Assembly: GCA_026002045.1 (NCBI GenBank)
Contig: BOAV01000137.1
Span: 1 to 5,063, forward strand
Source: Spirochaetia bacterium
Lineage (GTDB): Bacteria; Spirochaetota; Spirochaetia; Treponematales; Breznakiellaceae
Reading direction: 5' to 3'
Length of the DNA stretch: 5,063 nt
Shown: piece after piece, positions 1 through 4,996 of the stretch
Layout of the letters: every line of letters begins with the position of its first letter
Position numbering within the stretch: the stretch's first letter is position 1
The notes under the pieces: model-generated
What the model was told of the DNA's origin: nothing
Seen by the model: the letters and a program-made list of their open reading frames with translations, nothing else
The model's database searches: none
Made by a program: the position numbers and the translations under genes

Positions 1-416
1 TCACCAAGAAAGAAATCGTCTTTATTCCTCTGCTCAACCTGTGGGTATTCCTGTTGGGGGGGCTCTTTCTCGACCGCAAGAATATCCGCAAGGCGGTTCG
101 CACCATCAACAGGGGAGTTGGACACATCAAGGCCGGGGGCGCCATGATCATTTTCCCCGAAGGCCACCGGAGCCGGGGTCAGGGCCTGCTGCCCTTCCAT
201 TCCGGTTCCCTCAAACTGGCCACCCAGGCCGATGCGGTCATCATCCCCGCCGCCATCGCAGGGAGCTACGATGTCTTTGAAAAAACCGGGCTTGTCCGGG
301 CGATTCCGGTCAAGGTAACTTACGGTGAGCCCATTAACACCGCGGAGATCCCCCCTGCGGATAAGAAGCAGGTTCTGGCGGACAGGATACGCGCTGTGAT
401 TGAGGCGGCGCTGTAG
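1..416 (+). CDS. plsC: 1-acyl-sn-glycerol-3-phosphate acyltransferase (PlsC/LPLAT family), C-terminal part
   Basis: The gene is cut by the left edge; the first full codon is at position 3 and 137 residues are visible before TAG. This family transfers an acyl group to the sn-2 position of lysophosphatidic acid, making phosphatidic acid at the inner membrane face. Visible family blocks, numbered from the first full codon, are GGLFLDR at 19-25 (acceptor-binding block, usually G-x-x-F-I-D-R), FPEGHRSRG at 51-59 (the EGTRS-like phosphate-binding block, with His for Thr), and IIPAAIAG at 80-87 (the VPVAI-G block). The catalytic HxxxxD motif should lie upstream, in roughly the 100 residues missing if the protein has the usual length of about 240. 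A TTG at 54 is only an internal codon, since the open frame and family match continue upstream of it. The gene precedes the three-gene cluster on the same strand by 107 bp, so co-transcription is possible but not shown. The exact acyl acceptor is inferred from the family. Confidence 0.9.
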   Translation, partial: TKKEIVFIPLLNLWVFLLGGLFLDRKNIRKAVRTINRGVGHIKAGGAMIIFPEGHRSRGQGLLPFHSGSLKLATQADAVIIPAAIAGSYDVFEKTGLVRAIPVKVTYGEPINTAEIPPADKKQVLADRIRAVIEAAL

Positions 417-481
417 GCCGCATTCCCCGCCGATGCTCACGCCCTTATTTCAAAATGCCTTGACTATGTGGACATAAATGA

Positions 482-502
482 AGGGGTAGAGTCATTACCC
501 CT
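482..502. repeat. perfect inverted repeat, 7-bp arms, upstream of the hydrolase gene
   Basis: AGGGGTA (482-488) and TACCCCT (496-502) are exact reverse complements around a 7-base centre. The repeat ends 21 bp before the hydrolase ATG and covers the place where a -35 element would sit if the TATACT at 510-515 is the -10. This could be a regulator binding site or a small RNA hairpin on a transcript coming from plsC. It is not a Rho-independent terminator on the plus strand, because C residues rather than T residues follow it. Confidence 0.4.
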
Positions 503-509
503 CCCCCGC

Positions 510-515
510 TATACT
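510..515 (+). promoter_or_regulatory. possible -10 element for the hydrolase-acyltransferase-membrane protein operon
   Basis: TATACT matches the sigma-70 -10 consensus TATAAT at five of six positions and ends 8 bp before the ATG at 524. Transcription from it would begin at about 522, giving an almost leaderless mRNA. That fits the absence of a Shine-Dalgarno sequence before this ATG. The -35 position is poor (TAGAGT at 487-492 with a 17-bp spacer), so the promoter would need an activator or may not be real. Confidence 0.3.
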
Positions 516-523
516 GTTTTCCA

Positions 524-1504
524 ATGGCAATTAATAAAGCAATGCGGGCGGCGCTCAAGACCATCGCCTACCTGAACCTCAATGTGGATATCAAAAAAAG
601 CTATAAGGCGGAGCGGCAGTTTGAAAACTTGTCGGCTAAATTGCGGCCGGTTCCGCCTGAATTTTCCATCTGGGATCACAGCGTCAGGGTGGGGGACCAC
701 GAGGTGCCGGTGCGGGTCTTTTTGCCCAAAAAGGGGATGCCCAAGGGGAACCCCCCGGGGAGTTCCCCCCGGCTGCTTCTGTTTTTCCACGGCGGCGGCT
801 GGGTGCTGGGGAGCATCGACAGTTATACCAAGATGTGCGCCCATTTGGCAAAGGCGGTTTCCGCCATCGTGGTATCCGTGGATTACCGGCTTGCCCCGGA
901 ACACCGGTTCCCCGCTGCAGCGGAGGACTGCTACGCCGCAGCCCGTGAACTCTTTCTGGGGAAGAGCCTGCTCAATATTGCCCCCAAAAATATCACCATC
1001 ATGGGGGACAGCGCCGGGGGGAACCTTGCGGCGGCGGTTTCCCTGATGGCGCGGGACCGGGGGGAATTTCTGCCCCCCCGGCAGATACTGCTTTATCCTG
1101 CAACCGCAAGCGACCACAGCGAAAATTCTCCCTTTGAATCGATCCGGACCAATGGGACCGATTATCTTTTAACTTCAAAACGGGTCCAGGAGATGATAGG
1201 ATTGTACAAGGGTTCCGATGCTGATCTGCATAATCCCTATTTTGCGCCTCTGGAGGCAAAGGATCTGAGCGGCCAGGGGCGGACCCTGATCATCACCGCC
1301 GAGTACTGCCCCCTTAGGGACGAGGGTGAGTTTTACGGGAAGCGACTGGAAGAAGCGGGGAATGAGGTGCAGATTTACCGGATGAAGGACGCCTTTCATG
1401 CCTATATGATGCTTTCCCCCCGGTTTGTGCATGTAAAACGGACCTATGAATTGATCAACAATTTTTTGGCCGCCATCAATACTACTGGCGCTAACGGGGA
1501 ATAA
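524..1504 (+). CDS. alpha/beta-hydrolase, hormone-sensitive-lipase-like esterase with altered catalytic triad
   Basis: This 326-residue protein has the alpha/beta-hydrolase-3 fold of the hormone-sensitive-lipase (family IV) esterases, which hydrolyse short to medium acyl or aryl esters in the cytoplasm. Seen in order are the oxyanion-hole motif HGGG (89-92), YRLAPEH plus FPAA (121-132), the nucleophile elbow GDSAGG (161-166, Ser163), and the catalytic His in DAFHAY (His292). The third block, normally DPLRDEG with the catalytic Asp first, reads CPLRDEG here, with Cys262 replacing the Asp. Asp266 or a nearby acid might substitute, or this may be a subfamily trait. Residues 70-83 form a Gly/Pro/Ser-rich linker encoded by a GC-rich palindrome. 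ATG 524 was chosen because it opens the frame and gives a typical N-terminal cap; no Shine-Dalgarno sequence is visible before it or before the in-frame ATG at 542. No signal peptide is seen. It is the first gene of the tight cluster. The fold is near certain; substrate and activity are not known. Confidence 0.9.
   Translation: MAINKAMRAALKTIAYLNLNVDIKKSYKAERQFENLSAKLRPVPPEFSIWDHSVRVGDHEVPVRVFLPKKGMPKGNPPGSSPRLLLFFHGGGWVLGSIDSYTKMCAHLAKAVSAIVVSVDYRLAPEHRFPAAAEDCYAAARELFLGKSLLNIAPKNITIMGDSAGGNLAAAVSLMARDRGEFLPPRQILLYPATASDHSENSPFESIRTNGTDYLLTSKRVQEMIGLYKGSDADLHNPYFAPLEAKDLSGQGRTLIITAEYCPLRDEGEFYGKRLEEAGNEVQIYRMKDAFHAYMMLSPRFVHVKRTYELINNFLAAINTTGANGE
745..768. repeat. GC-rich palindromic segment inside the hydrolase gene
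   Basis: GGGGAAC (745-751) and GTTCCCC (762-768) are perfect 7-bp arms around a centre that contains the 8-bp palindrome CCCCGGGG (753-760). It encodes part of the Gly/Pro/Ser-rich linker just before the strand leading to the HGGG motif, where a length change is easily tolerated. It may be a small in-frame palindrome insertion or just local GC bias; no second copy is visible in this window. Confidence 0.4.
1496..1500 (+). promoter_or_regulatory. ribosome binding site that fixes the TTG start of the acyltransferase gene
   Basis: GGGGA lies in the last codons of the hydrolase gene, 6 nt before TTG 1507. The next in-frame ATG is far inside the conserved N-terminus, so this site together with the conserved-looking start (QWSRLDNAAKIFP) supports the TTG start and suggests translational coupling. 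Confidence 0.6.
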
Positions 1505-1506
1505 CA

Positions 1507-2772
1507 TTGGAGTCGACACAATGGAGCCGGCTTGATAACGCCGCAAAAATATTTCCCCCCAGCACCACCAAGGATGATACCAAGGTGTTCCGCTTTAGCT
1601 GCGAACTGCGGGAAGCAGTTGATCCGGAAGTATTGCAGCACGCCCTGGACGCAAGCATCGAACAGTTTCCCCTTTACCGTTCCACCATCAGGCGGGGTTT
1701 TTTTTGGTACTACTTTGCGGTAAGCGATTTAAAGCCGGAAGTCCGGGAAGAATATAAAACTCCCTGCGCGCCCCTCTACGGGGTGAACCGGAACAACCTG
1801 CTTTTTGAAGTTACCTTTTACCGCTGCCGGATCAGCCTTGAAATTTACCATGCCCTTTCCGACGGGATGGGGGCGCTGAAATTTTTAAAAACCATTGTCT
1901 CCTACTATCTCAGGGAAAAGCACAGTGATACTATCGACGCAAATGTTCACAGCCGCAGTGATGACGCTTCCGGTGAACAGCGCAGCGATGACGCCTTTGA
2001 CAAATATTATTCCAAAAAAAAGTCGCCGAAAATTCCCAAGCTGCCCCGGGCCTACAAAATACGGGGGGAAAAATTTTCCGAATCCCGATTGGGTGTTATT
2101 GAGGGCCATGTCTCCGCCGGGGCGCTGCTCGAAAAAGCCCATGAACAAAAGGCCTCCATCAGTGAACTGCTTACGAGCATTCTCATCTGTTCCTTCCACG
2201 AGGGGATGAAAATTCGGGATGAGGAAAAGCCGGTGTCTATTTCTATTCCGGTTGACCTCCGCAAATTTTTCCCCACCGCATCGGCGCGGAATTTTTTCAG
2301 CGTCATCAATGTGTCCCATAATTTTTCAACCCAGGGAAAAACCTTTGAAGAAGTTTTGGAACAGGTAAAAAATTCTTTACGGGATCAATTGGCGAGTGAA
2401 AAAATTTTCGACCGTATAAATCAGCTTTCATCCTTTGAACATACCCTGCCCATAAAAATGGTGCCCCTGGCGGTCAAGGTTCCGGTCCTGAAAAATGCCG
2501 CATGGAACGCGGAAAAAGCGAACAGCGCCGCCTTTTCCAATCTGGGGAAAATTACCATGCCCGTTGCGTTGGTTCCCTACATCAGGCTCTTTGATCTGTT
2601 TAACAGCACCACCCGGCCCCAGATCTGTATCTGTTCTTTTGAAGATACCCTGGTGATGAGTTTTACTTCCCCCTTTATCAGCAGTGATATTCAACGTTCT
2701 TTTTTCCGTTCCCTTGGCAGTTTGGGGCTTGATATTGAAATTGCCTCCAATACCGAGGGTTTAGGGGTATAA
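1507..2772 (+). CDS. HxxxDG acyltransferase (alcohol acetyltransferase/condensation-domain superfamily)
   Basis: This 421-residue protein belongs to the two-lobed CoA-dependent acyltransferase superfamily that includes chloramphenicol acetyltransferase, NRPS condensation domains, PapA5 and yeast alcohol acetyltransferase. These enzymes transfer an acyl group from a thioester to a hydroxyl or amine. The catalytic motif is intact: YHALSDG, with His115 and Asp119 in HxxxDG. The N-terminal RLDNAAKIFP (9-17) and RRGFFWYY (62-69) blocks are typical of the bacterial AATase-like group. The second lobe carries PVDLRKFFP (248-256), RNFFSVINVS (261-270) and SNLG (344-347), which resemble the bridging-region blocks of the superfamily. 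A charged, repeat-bearing linker (about 139-175) separates the lobes. No signal peptide or clear membrane helix is seen, so a cytoplasmic site is likely. It begins with TTG 2 nt after the hydrolase stop and ends 1 nt before the next ATG. Two 8-base homopolymers (T8 at 1698-1705, A8 at 2014-2021) lie within it. Acyl donor and acceptor are unknown; acetylation of an alcohol is only the family-name guess. Confidence 0.85.
   Translation: MESTQWSRLDNAAKIFPPSTTKDDTKVFRFSCELREAVDPEVLQHALDASIEQFPLYRSTIRRGFFWYYFAVSDLKPEVREEYKTPCAPLYGVNRNNLLFEVTFYRCRISLEIYHALSDGMGALKFLKTIVSYYLREKHSDTIDANVHSRSDDASGEQRSDDAFDKYYSKKKSPKIPKLPRAYKIRGEKFSESRLGVIEGHVSAGALLEKAHEQKASISELLTSILICSFHEGMKIRDEEKPVSISIPVDLRKFFPTASARNFFSVINVSHNFSTQGKTFEEVLEQVKNSLRDQLASEKIFDRINQLSSFEHTLPIKMVPLAVKVPVLKNAAWNAEKANSAAFSNLGKITMPVALVPYIRLFDLFNSTTRPQICICSFEDTLVMSFTSPFISSDIQRSFFRSLGSLGLDIEIASNTEGLGV
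1954..1994. repeat. imperfect direct repeat in the linker of the acyltransferase gene
   Basis: A 14-bp unit, CGCAGTGATGACGC at 1954-1967, recurs at 1981-1994 with one mismatch (C for T). The offset is 27 bp, so the reading frame is kept and the peptide RSDDA appears twice (150-154 and 159-163). A looser relative may sit just upstream near 1921-1940. This looks like an in-frame duplication in a flexible acidic linker between the two catalytic lobes. Confidence 0.5.
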
Positions 2773-2773
2773 C

Positions 2774-3442
2774 ATGCTTTATTGTCACCGGTGCAAAGTC
2801 AATGTTTCAGGGAGCCCCGGGTGCTGTCCCCTCTGCCAGGGCGATTTGGCCGGGACGCCTGAACCGGATCGTAATGTGTTCCCGATGATCCCGCCGCCCT
2901 CCGCTGCCTTCAAACGGCTCATACGTTTTATCGCCCTGGGAACCATAGCGGTGGCGGCCATTTCGGTGGCGGTGGATATGTCCGTTCCTACCGGGAATGT
3001 CTGGTGGTCCCTCTTTGTTATCGCCGGCCTTGCCAGCCTTTGGCTGTCCTTCCTGACCATTAACCGTCAGTGGTGGAATATCCCCAAAAATATTTTTCTC
3101 CAGCTTTTTGTTATTTCGATTCTGGTGCTTCTCTGGGATTTTTTTACGGGCTTTAATAAATGGTCCATTGATTTTGTCATCCCCATCCTCTTTAGCTGTT
3201 CCATGATCGCCCTGGCGGTATTCGCAAAGGTACGGAAACTAAAGGTGGCGGACTATATCATTTTTCTGGTTATCATCAGCGTGATCAGTATTTTTTCCCT
3301 GCTGCTCATCATCTTCCACGTGGTCTCCATCATCTACCCTGCGATGATCTGTTTTACCCTTTCCATCATTTCCCTGGCATTCCTCCTGCTCTTTGAAGGG
3401 AGATCCCTGTTACACGAGCTGCAGCGGAGGATGCATCTGTAA
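2774..3442 (+). CDS. zinc-ribbon, six-helix membrane protein (DUF6320-like)
   Basis: This 222-residue protein starts with a short zinc ribbon: Cys4-x2-Cys7, ten residues, then Cys18-P-L-Cys21, in the style CxxC...CPLC. A Pro-rich spacer follows, then six hydrophobic segments at about 50-68, 76-95, 107-125, 131-151, 159-181 and 185-207, and a basic C-terminal tail (HELQRRMHL). The ribbon is probably cytoplasmic and binds one zinc; the rest is an integral inner-membrane domain without recognisable transport or catalytic residues. I recall this architecture as DUF6320, found next to AATase-like acyltransferases in anaerobes; that recollection needs a profile search. The start is supported by AGGGG at 2763-2767, 6 nt before ATG, and by the ribbon beginning at residue 4. 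The gene starts 1 nt after the acyltransferase stop, so translation is likely coupled, and the protein may anchor or regulate the two upstream enzymes (inference). It ends 6 bp from a convergent gene. Confidence 0.85.
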   Translation: MLYCHRCKVNVSGSPGCCPLCQGDLAGTPEPDRNVFPMIPPPSAAFKRLIRFIALGTIAVAAISVAVDMSVPTGNVWWSLFVIAGLASLWLSFLTINRQWWNIPKNIFLQLFVISILVLLWDFFTGFNKWSIDFVIPILFSCSMIALAVFAKVRKLKVADYIIFLVIISVISIFSLLLIIFHVVSIIYPAMICFTLSIISLAFLLLFEGRSLLHELQRRMHL

Positions 3443-3448
3443 GGTAAA

Positions 3449-3850
3449 TTATCGAAGCCTTATCGTAATGGCCGTATCATTGTTCAATTCAAACTGATTT
3501 TTTTTATAATTGGGCAGCATGGTATTACCGCTAAACCCATATCTTTCTTTTGGTATAATGCCAGTTTTATCCAGGATTTCATTACCATTGGTGTCCTGAT
3601 ATAAGGATACGGCATACGTTCCCTTCGGCAAATCGGCAAAAACAATAACCACGGTCTTATCCGTTACCGGTACCGATTTCCAGGTAAAAGAATCATCCGG
3701 GTAACCCTCTTCTTTATTGCTGATCCCAACCAGTATATTATAACCCTTGCCGGGGGTCGCATTTTCCACTTGTATGGTCAATGTTTCGGCGGATAAAATT
3801 TGAAGGCCCATAATAACAAAAAATGACAACAAAATACTTTTCTTTAACAT
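3449..3850 (-). CDS. secreted DUF2141 family protein
   Basis: This 133-residue protein has a clear signal peptide (MLKKSILLSF..., hydrophobic core to about residue 18, likely cleaved after LSA at 19-21), so it should be exported to the periplasm or beyond. The mature part is a compact beta-rich domain matching DUF2141: DLPKGTYAV (73-81), the Asp/Asn-rich DTNGNEILD (86-94), which could bind a metal such as calcium, and IPKERYGFS (99-107). The family has no established function. The start at 3850 is chosen over the in-frame extension to 3910 because AGGGAG (3856-3861) lies 5 nt upstream and because the extension is antisense-free tRNA sequence, encoding an un-signal-like leader. The gene sits 26 bp after the tRNA-Val 3' end on the same strand with no terminator between. 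It is convergent with the membrane protein gene. An A8 run on its coding strand (3498-3505) encodes YKKN. Confidence 0.85.
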   Translation of the reverse strand: MLKKSILLSFFVIMGLQILSAETLTIQVENATPGKGYNILVGISNKEEGYPDDSFTWKSVPVTDKTVVIVFADLPKGTYAVSLYQDTNGNEILDKTGIIPKERYGFSGNTMLPNYKKNQFELNNDTAITIRLR

Positions 3851-3855
3851 TTTTT

Positions 3856-3861
3856 CTCCCT
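3856..3861 (-). promoter_or_regulatory. ribosome binding site for the DUF2141 gene
   Basis: On the minus strand AGGGAG lies 5 nt before the ATG at 3850. It decides this start over the upstream in-frame ATG at 3910, which falls inside the tRNA gene. The site lies in the short spacer directly downstream of the tRNA 3' end. Confidence 0.75.
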
Positions 3862-3876
3862 TTGCATTAGAGTTAT

Positions 3877-3950
3877 TGGGCGCAAGAGGATTCGAACCTC
3901 TGACATCCACGGTGTAAACGTGGCGCTCTAACCAGCTGAGCTATGCACCC
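3877..3950 (-). tRNA. tRNA-Val, anticodon TAC
   Basis: The minus strand folds into a full cloverleaf of 74 nt. The acceptor arms GGGTGCA and TGCGCCC pair with one G-U, followed by discriminator A at 3877. The D-arm carries AGCTCAGCTGGTTAGAGC. The anticodon stem CCACG/CGTGG holds loop TTTACAC, giving anticodon TAC, which reads GTA and other GTN valine codons through U34. The variable loop is ATGTC, and the T-arm is AGAGG-TTCGAAT-CCTCT. CCA is not encoded; AATAACT follows the last acceptor base, so CCA must be added by nucleotidyltransferase. The gene lies about 30 bp beyond the terminator of the isomerase gene and 26 bp before the DUF2141 ATG. Only weak promoter-like bases (TATGGTATTTT, 3968-3958) are visible upstream. 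Confidence 0.97.
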
Positions 3951-3980
3951 TCAAGCTAAAATACCATAGAATCGCGGACA

Positions 3981-4018
3981 AAGAAAAGCCCCCAAAACTG
4001 ATTCCCGGCTTCGGGGGC
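3981..4018 (-). terminator. Rho-independent terminator of the sugar isomerase gene
   Basis: On the minus strand GCCCCC (4018-4013) pairs with GGGGGC (3993-3988). The stem extends inward through A-U and G-U pairs (GAAG with TTTT) around a loop of about 11 nt, and TTTTCTTT follows directly at 3987-3980. It starts 23 bp after the isomerase stop codon. The plus strand lacks a T-tract after the stem, so it acts leftward. It should insulate the tRNA gene from the isomerase transcript. Confidence 0.85.
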
Positions 4019-4041
4019 GGTTCAAACAATAAGGATGAACC

Positions 4042-4863
4042 TTATTTCAGGCCCTTGAGGTAGTCGAGGCTGTCCCTGGCGCATTCGATGGGGGTCTTGC
4101 CGGGGGTGGGGAGGTCCTGCTCCACCACCACCCATTTGGCGCCGGCCTTTTCAGAGGCTTTCAGGATGGCGGGGATGTCCTGCACCCCGTAGCCGACCGC
4201 CCGGAAGGGGAAGGCCCCGGCGGCGCGGGCTTTTTTGGCTTCCCCGATAAGGTCGTATTCGGCCTTGACCTTGCCGCCATTGGAACTGTCGAAGTCCTTA
4301 AGGTGGACCACCGGAGAGCGGCCTGAGTATTTGAGGATGTATTCGGCGGGGTCCACACCGCCGACCTTGGCCCAGCAGGTGTCGATTTCGGTCTGGAGGA
4401 TGCCCGCGGGGATCGAATCGTAGAGATCGTCCAGGGCGTACTTGCCCTTGTAGTCCGCGAATTCAAATTCATGGTTGTGGTAGAGGAGGACCGCGCCTTT
4501 TTTGTTGACCACTTCCCCCAGCTTGACGATATTTTTCTTTACTTCATCGTAGTTGGGGCTGGTGCTCCGGTCTTCCTCACCCAGGAATGGGATAACGATG
4601 AATTTGCAGCCGATTTCTATATGGAACCCAATCACCTTTTCAGGATCCCCAATCATATCCCGGTAGGGCACATGGGCGGAAACGGCAATGAGCCCCGCCT
4701 TGTCCAGGCTCGCCTTGAATTCGGCGGCTGTTTTACCGAAGGACTGGGCAAGGGCCAGTTCTACATACTTATAGCCGATATCGGCTACCTGTTTGAGAGT
4801 CCCGTCGAAGTCCTTCATCAGTTCTTCCCGGACATTGTAAAGCTGTAACATAATCGGAAGCAT
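4042..4863 (-). CDS. sugar phosphate isomerase/epimerase, TIM-barrel (AP-endonuclease-2 fold)
   Basis: This 273-residue cytoplasmic protein has the xylose-isomerase-like TIM-barrel fold. Members use a divalent metal held by Glu, Asp, His and Glu side chains to isomerise, epimerise or dehydrate sugars and inositols. Seen in barrel order are VEL (34-36, Glu35), SAHVPY (62-67, His64), YHNHEFEF (128-135), TEID plus CWAKVGG (158-169, with Glu159 and Asp161), VHLKD (186-190, His187), the GYGVQD loop (224-229) and VVVEQD (245-250, Glu248). The likely metal ligands are present, so the enzyme should be active. There is no signal peptide. The start at ATG 4863 is set by AGGAGG (4869-4874) 5 nt upstream; the ATG at 4851 would be too far from it. 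It has its own probable promoter (4890-4919) and a strong terminator (3981-4018), so it looks monocistronic. The nearest family label is generic; the sugar cannot be told, and IolE-like or tagatose/psicose epimerase-like roles are possible. Confidence 0.9.
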   Translation of the reverse strand: MLPIMLQLYNVREELMKDFDGTLKQVADIGYKYVELALAQSFGKTAAEFKASLDKAGLIAVSAHVPYRDMIGDPEKVIGFHIEIGCKFIVIPFLGEEDRSTSPNYDEVKKNIVKLGEVVNKKGAVLLYHNHEFEFADYKGKYALDDLYDSIPAGILQTEIDTCWAKVGGVDPAEYILKYSGRSPVVHLKDFDSSNGGKVKAEYDLIGEAKKARAAGAFPFRAVGYGVQDIPAILKASEKAGAKWVVVEQDLPTPGKTPIECARDSLDYLKGLK

Positions 4864-4868
4864 AGTTC

Positions 4869-4874
4869 CCTCCT
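4869..4874 (-). promoter_or_regulatory. strong ribosome binding site of the isomerase gene
   Basis: AGGAGG on the minus strand, followed by GAACT and then ATG 4863, is an exact Shine-Dalgarno core with 5-nt spacing. It selects ATG 4863 over the in-frame ATG at 4851 and suggests efficient translation. Confidence 0.8.
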
Positions 4875-4889
4875 AGGAATTGATATACG

Positions 4890-4919
4890 ATCATATTATA
4901 TATCTTCAGTATCTTTCAA
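4890..4919 (-). promoter_or_regulatory. probable sigma-70-type promoter of the isomerase gene
   Basis: On the minus strand TTGAAA (4919-4914, five of six to TTGACA) and TATGAT (4895-4890, five of six to TATAAT) are 18 bp apart. A start near 4883 would give a leader of about 20 nt carrying the AGGAGG site. A perfect TATAAT at 4900-4895 is also present but only 13 bp from the -35. An inverted repeat, GATATA (4882-4887) and TATATC (4899-4904), overlaps the -10 and could be an operator, though AT-rich repeats of this size also arise by chance. Confidence 0.55.
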
Positions 4920-4954
4920 CCGTGAGACCTCGGGCGCAGGATAAACGCATAGAA

Positions 4955-4996
4955 CTCAGTCAGAGCGAGGCAACAGGATGCTCTGAATGGCCTGAG
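4955..4996. repeat. interrupted hairpin at the end of the right-edge open frame
   Basis: CTCAG+TCAGAGC (4955-4966) pairs with GCTCTGA (4980-4986) and CTGAG (4992-4996), 12 bp in all with a 5-nt bulge (4987-4991) and a 13-nt loop. It overlaps the stop codon of the minus-strand open frame. No T-run follows on either strand, so it is not a standard Rho-independent terminator. It may stabilise a 3' end, act as a protein site, or be chance. Confidence 0.4.

Noticed and set aside
460..465. TTGACT as a -35 element before the hydrolase gene
   Set aside because: No -10-like hexamer sits 16-18 bp downstream; the TATACT at 510 is 44 bp away.
509..1117. 202-codon minus-strand open frame opposite the hydrolase gene
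   Set aside because: It is antisense to strong hydrolase motifs, and its Pro/Gly/His-rich peptide resembles a GC-rich shadow frame.
1885..2319. 144-codon minus-strand open frame opposite the acyltransferase gene
   Set aside because: It is antisense to a gene with an intact HxxxDG motif and shows no recognisable domain.
3497..3505. T8 run on the plus strand as terminator of the hydrolase operon
   Set aside because: The bases before it form only weak 3-4 bp stems, and the run is explained by Lys codons of the DUF2141 gene on the other strand.
3851..3910. Upstream extension of the DUF2141 frame to an ATG at 3910
   Set aside because: It runs through the tRNA-Val gene and puts 20 polar residues before an obvious signal peptide; the ATG at 3850 has a good Shine-Dalgarno site.
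3958..3987. Promoter for tRNA-Val overlapping the isomerase terminator
   Set aside because: TATTTT or TATGGT could serve as -10, but no fitting -35 is present, so I do not list it as a feature.
4471..4848. 125-codon plus-strand open frame opposite the isomerase gene
   Set aside because: It mirrors the isomerase coding sequence, which carries all the family motifs, and has no convincing start site.
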